Below are positions 63,754 through 64,000 of a stretch of DNA of 64,000 nt, piece after piece (the stretch's first letter is position 1; the number at the start of each line of letters is the position of its first letter). The DNA is from Henriciella marina DSM 19595 (lineage in GTDB: Bacteria > Pseudomonadota > Alphaproteobacteria > Caulobacterales > Hyphomonadaceae): assembly GCF_000376805.1 (NCBI RefSeq), contig NZ_AQXT01000002.1, positions 1,240,001-1,304,000 on the forward strand, given 5' to 3'. Under the pieces are notes generated by a model. It ran no database searches. It saw nothing but the letters and a program-made list of their open reading frames with translations, and was not told the DNA's origin. The position numbers were made by a program, and so were the translations under genes.

Positions 63754-64000
63754 TTAAGCCGATGCCTTGAAAACCGGCCAGGTCTCTGTGATCTGGCCGT
63801 TTTCGTAGACGGCGATATCGCCAAATTGCAGGAAGACCGCTTCTGACTGGGTGGGCCGGAAGAAGACGAAATCGTCGGGCTGGAGCGTCATATCGGCCGG
63901 GCCGGTCAGCATCTGCTGGTTGCTGGAGCGGCCGTACTTCTCGTTCACTTCGATGGCCTCGGGCCAGACCGGTTTTGCCATCCAGTTGCCACCAAAAGTG
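63754..64000 (-). CDS. DSD1/D-threonine aldolase-like PLP enzyme, C-terminal part
   Basis: 81 codons are visible, open to the right edge; the 5' part lies outside. The peptide (GGNWMAKPVWPE, YGRSSNQQML, FFRPTQSEAVFLQFGDI and ITETWPVF) matches the C-terminal end of DSD1/alanine-racemase-N type amino-acid lyases, whose metal and PLP sites would be upstream. The match is to the tail only, so the substrate cannot be judged. Confidence 0.6.
   Translation of the reverse strand, partial: TFGGNWMAKPVWPEAIEVNEKYGRSSNQQMLTGPADMTLQPDDFVFFRPTQSEAVFLQFGDIAVYENGQITETWPVFKASA

Overview
The window is a chromosomal stretch, roughly 60% G+C, from an alphaproteobacterium. A marine or saline member of the Hyphomonadaceae/Caulobacterales type fits best. 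The inference rests on a MucR/Ros regulator, a NepR-type general-stress anti-sigma factor, DUF2336 and PAS_5 proteins, a LexA box of the alphaproteobacterial GTTC-N7-GTTC type, a Tad pilus locus, a large Mrp-type Na+/H+ antiporter operon and an ectoine-degradation operon. The last two suggest life at variable salinity. The genus is inferred from gene families only.

Layout. 1-2.5 kb: start of a membrane protein (possibly a sensor kinase) leaving the left edge, an unrecognised secreted protein, SufE and a stand-alone DnaA domain IV protein. 2.5-4.3 kb: a small accessory patch in which a 136-bp direct repeat (a copy of the 3' end of a PAS gene) brackets an IS1595-type transposase remnant and three small passenger genes, one HEPN-like. 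4.4-4.9 kb: MucR. 5.0-12.9 kb: a ten-gene Mrp/Mbh-like antiporter operon on the minus strand with three MrpD-type subunits, a MrpC with a His/Ala-rich insertion and an unrecognised small membrane protein. 13-30 kb: mostly housekeeping, lipid and envelope genes (DUF2336, MFS, enoyl-CoA hydratase, two tandem sterol-desaturase-like proteins, acyl-CoA synthetase, MaoC, a hyperacidic secreted repeat protein, MsrB, an S9 lipoprotein peptidase, and OmpA with a 32-proline linker), then tRNA-His and a Baeyer-Villiger-type monooxygenase.

32-42 kb: a complete RND tripartite efflux operon with a divergent TetR regulator and a palindromic operator between them, ExoD, then a UdgX plus DNA-repair radical-SAM pair preceded by a LexA-type box, then nepR behind an EcfG-like promoter. 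42.4-47.5 kb: a four-gene ectoine-catabolism operon (deacetylase, diaminobutyrate transaminase, ectoine hydrolase, semialdehyde dehydrogenase). 47.7-55.0 kb: a split Tad/Cpa pilus assembly locus, with cpaC-cpaE-cpaF-tadB-tadC on the plus strand and cpaB plus a small membrane protein on the minus strand. 55.1-61.8 kb: a three-gene minus-strand operon of transglutaminase-like, circularly permuted ATP-grasp/alpha-E and DUF2126 proteins, which looks like a dedicated but poorly understood peptide-bond-forming or -cleaving system. The right edge has a secreted carboxylesterase, a REP-type inverted pair and the 3' end of a DSD1/D-threonine-aldolase-like PLP enzyme.

The points most worth following up are the LexA-type box in front of the radical-SAM/udgX pair, the ATP-grasp/transglutaminase operon, the hyperacidic triple-repeat protein, the repeat-bracketed IS patch with HEPN passenger, the orphan DnaA domain IV protein and the Mbh-like arrangement of the Mrp complex.
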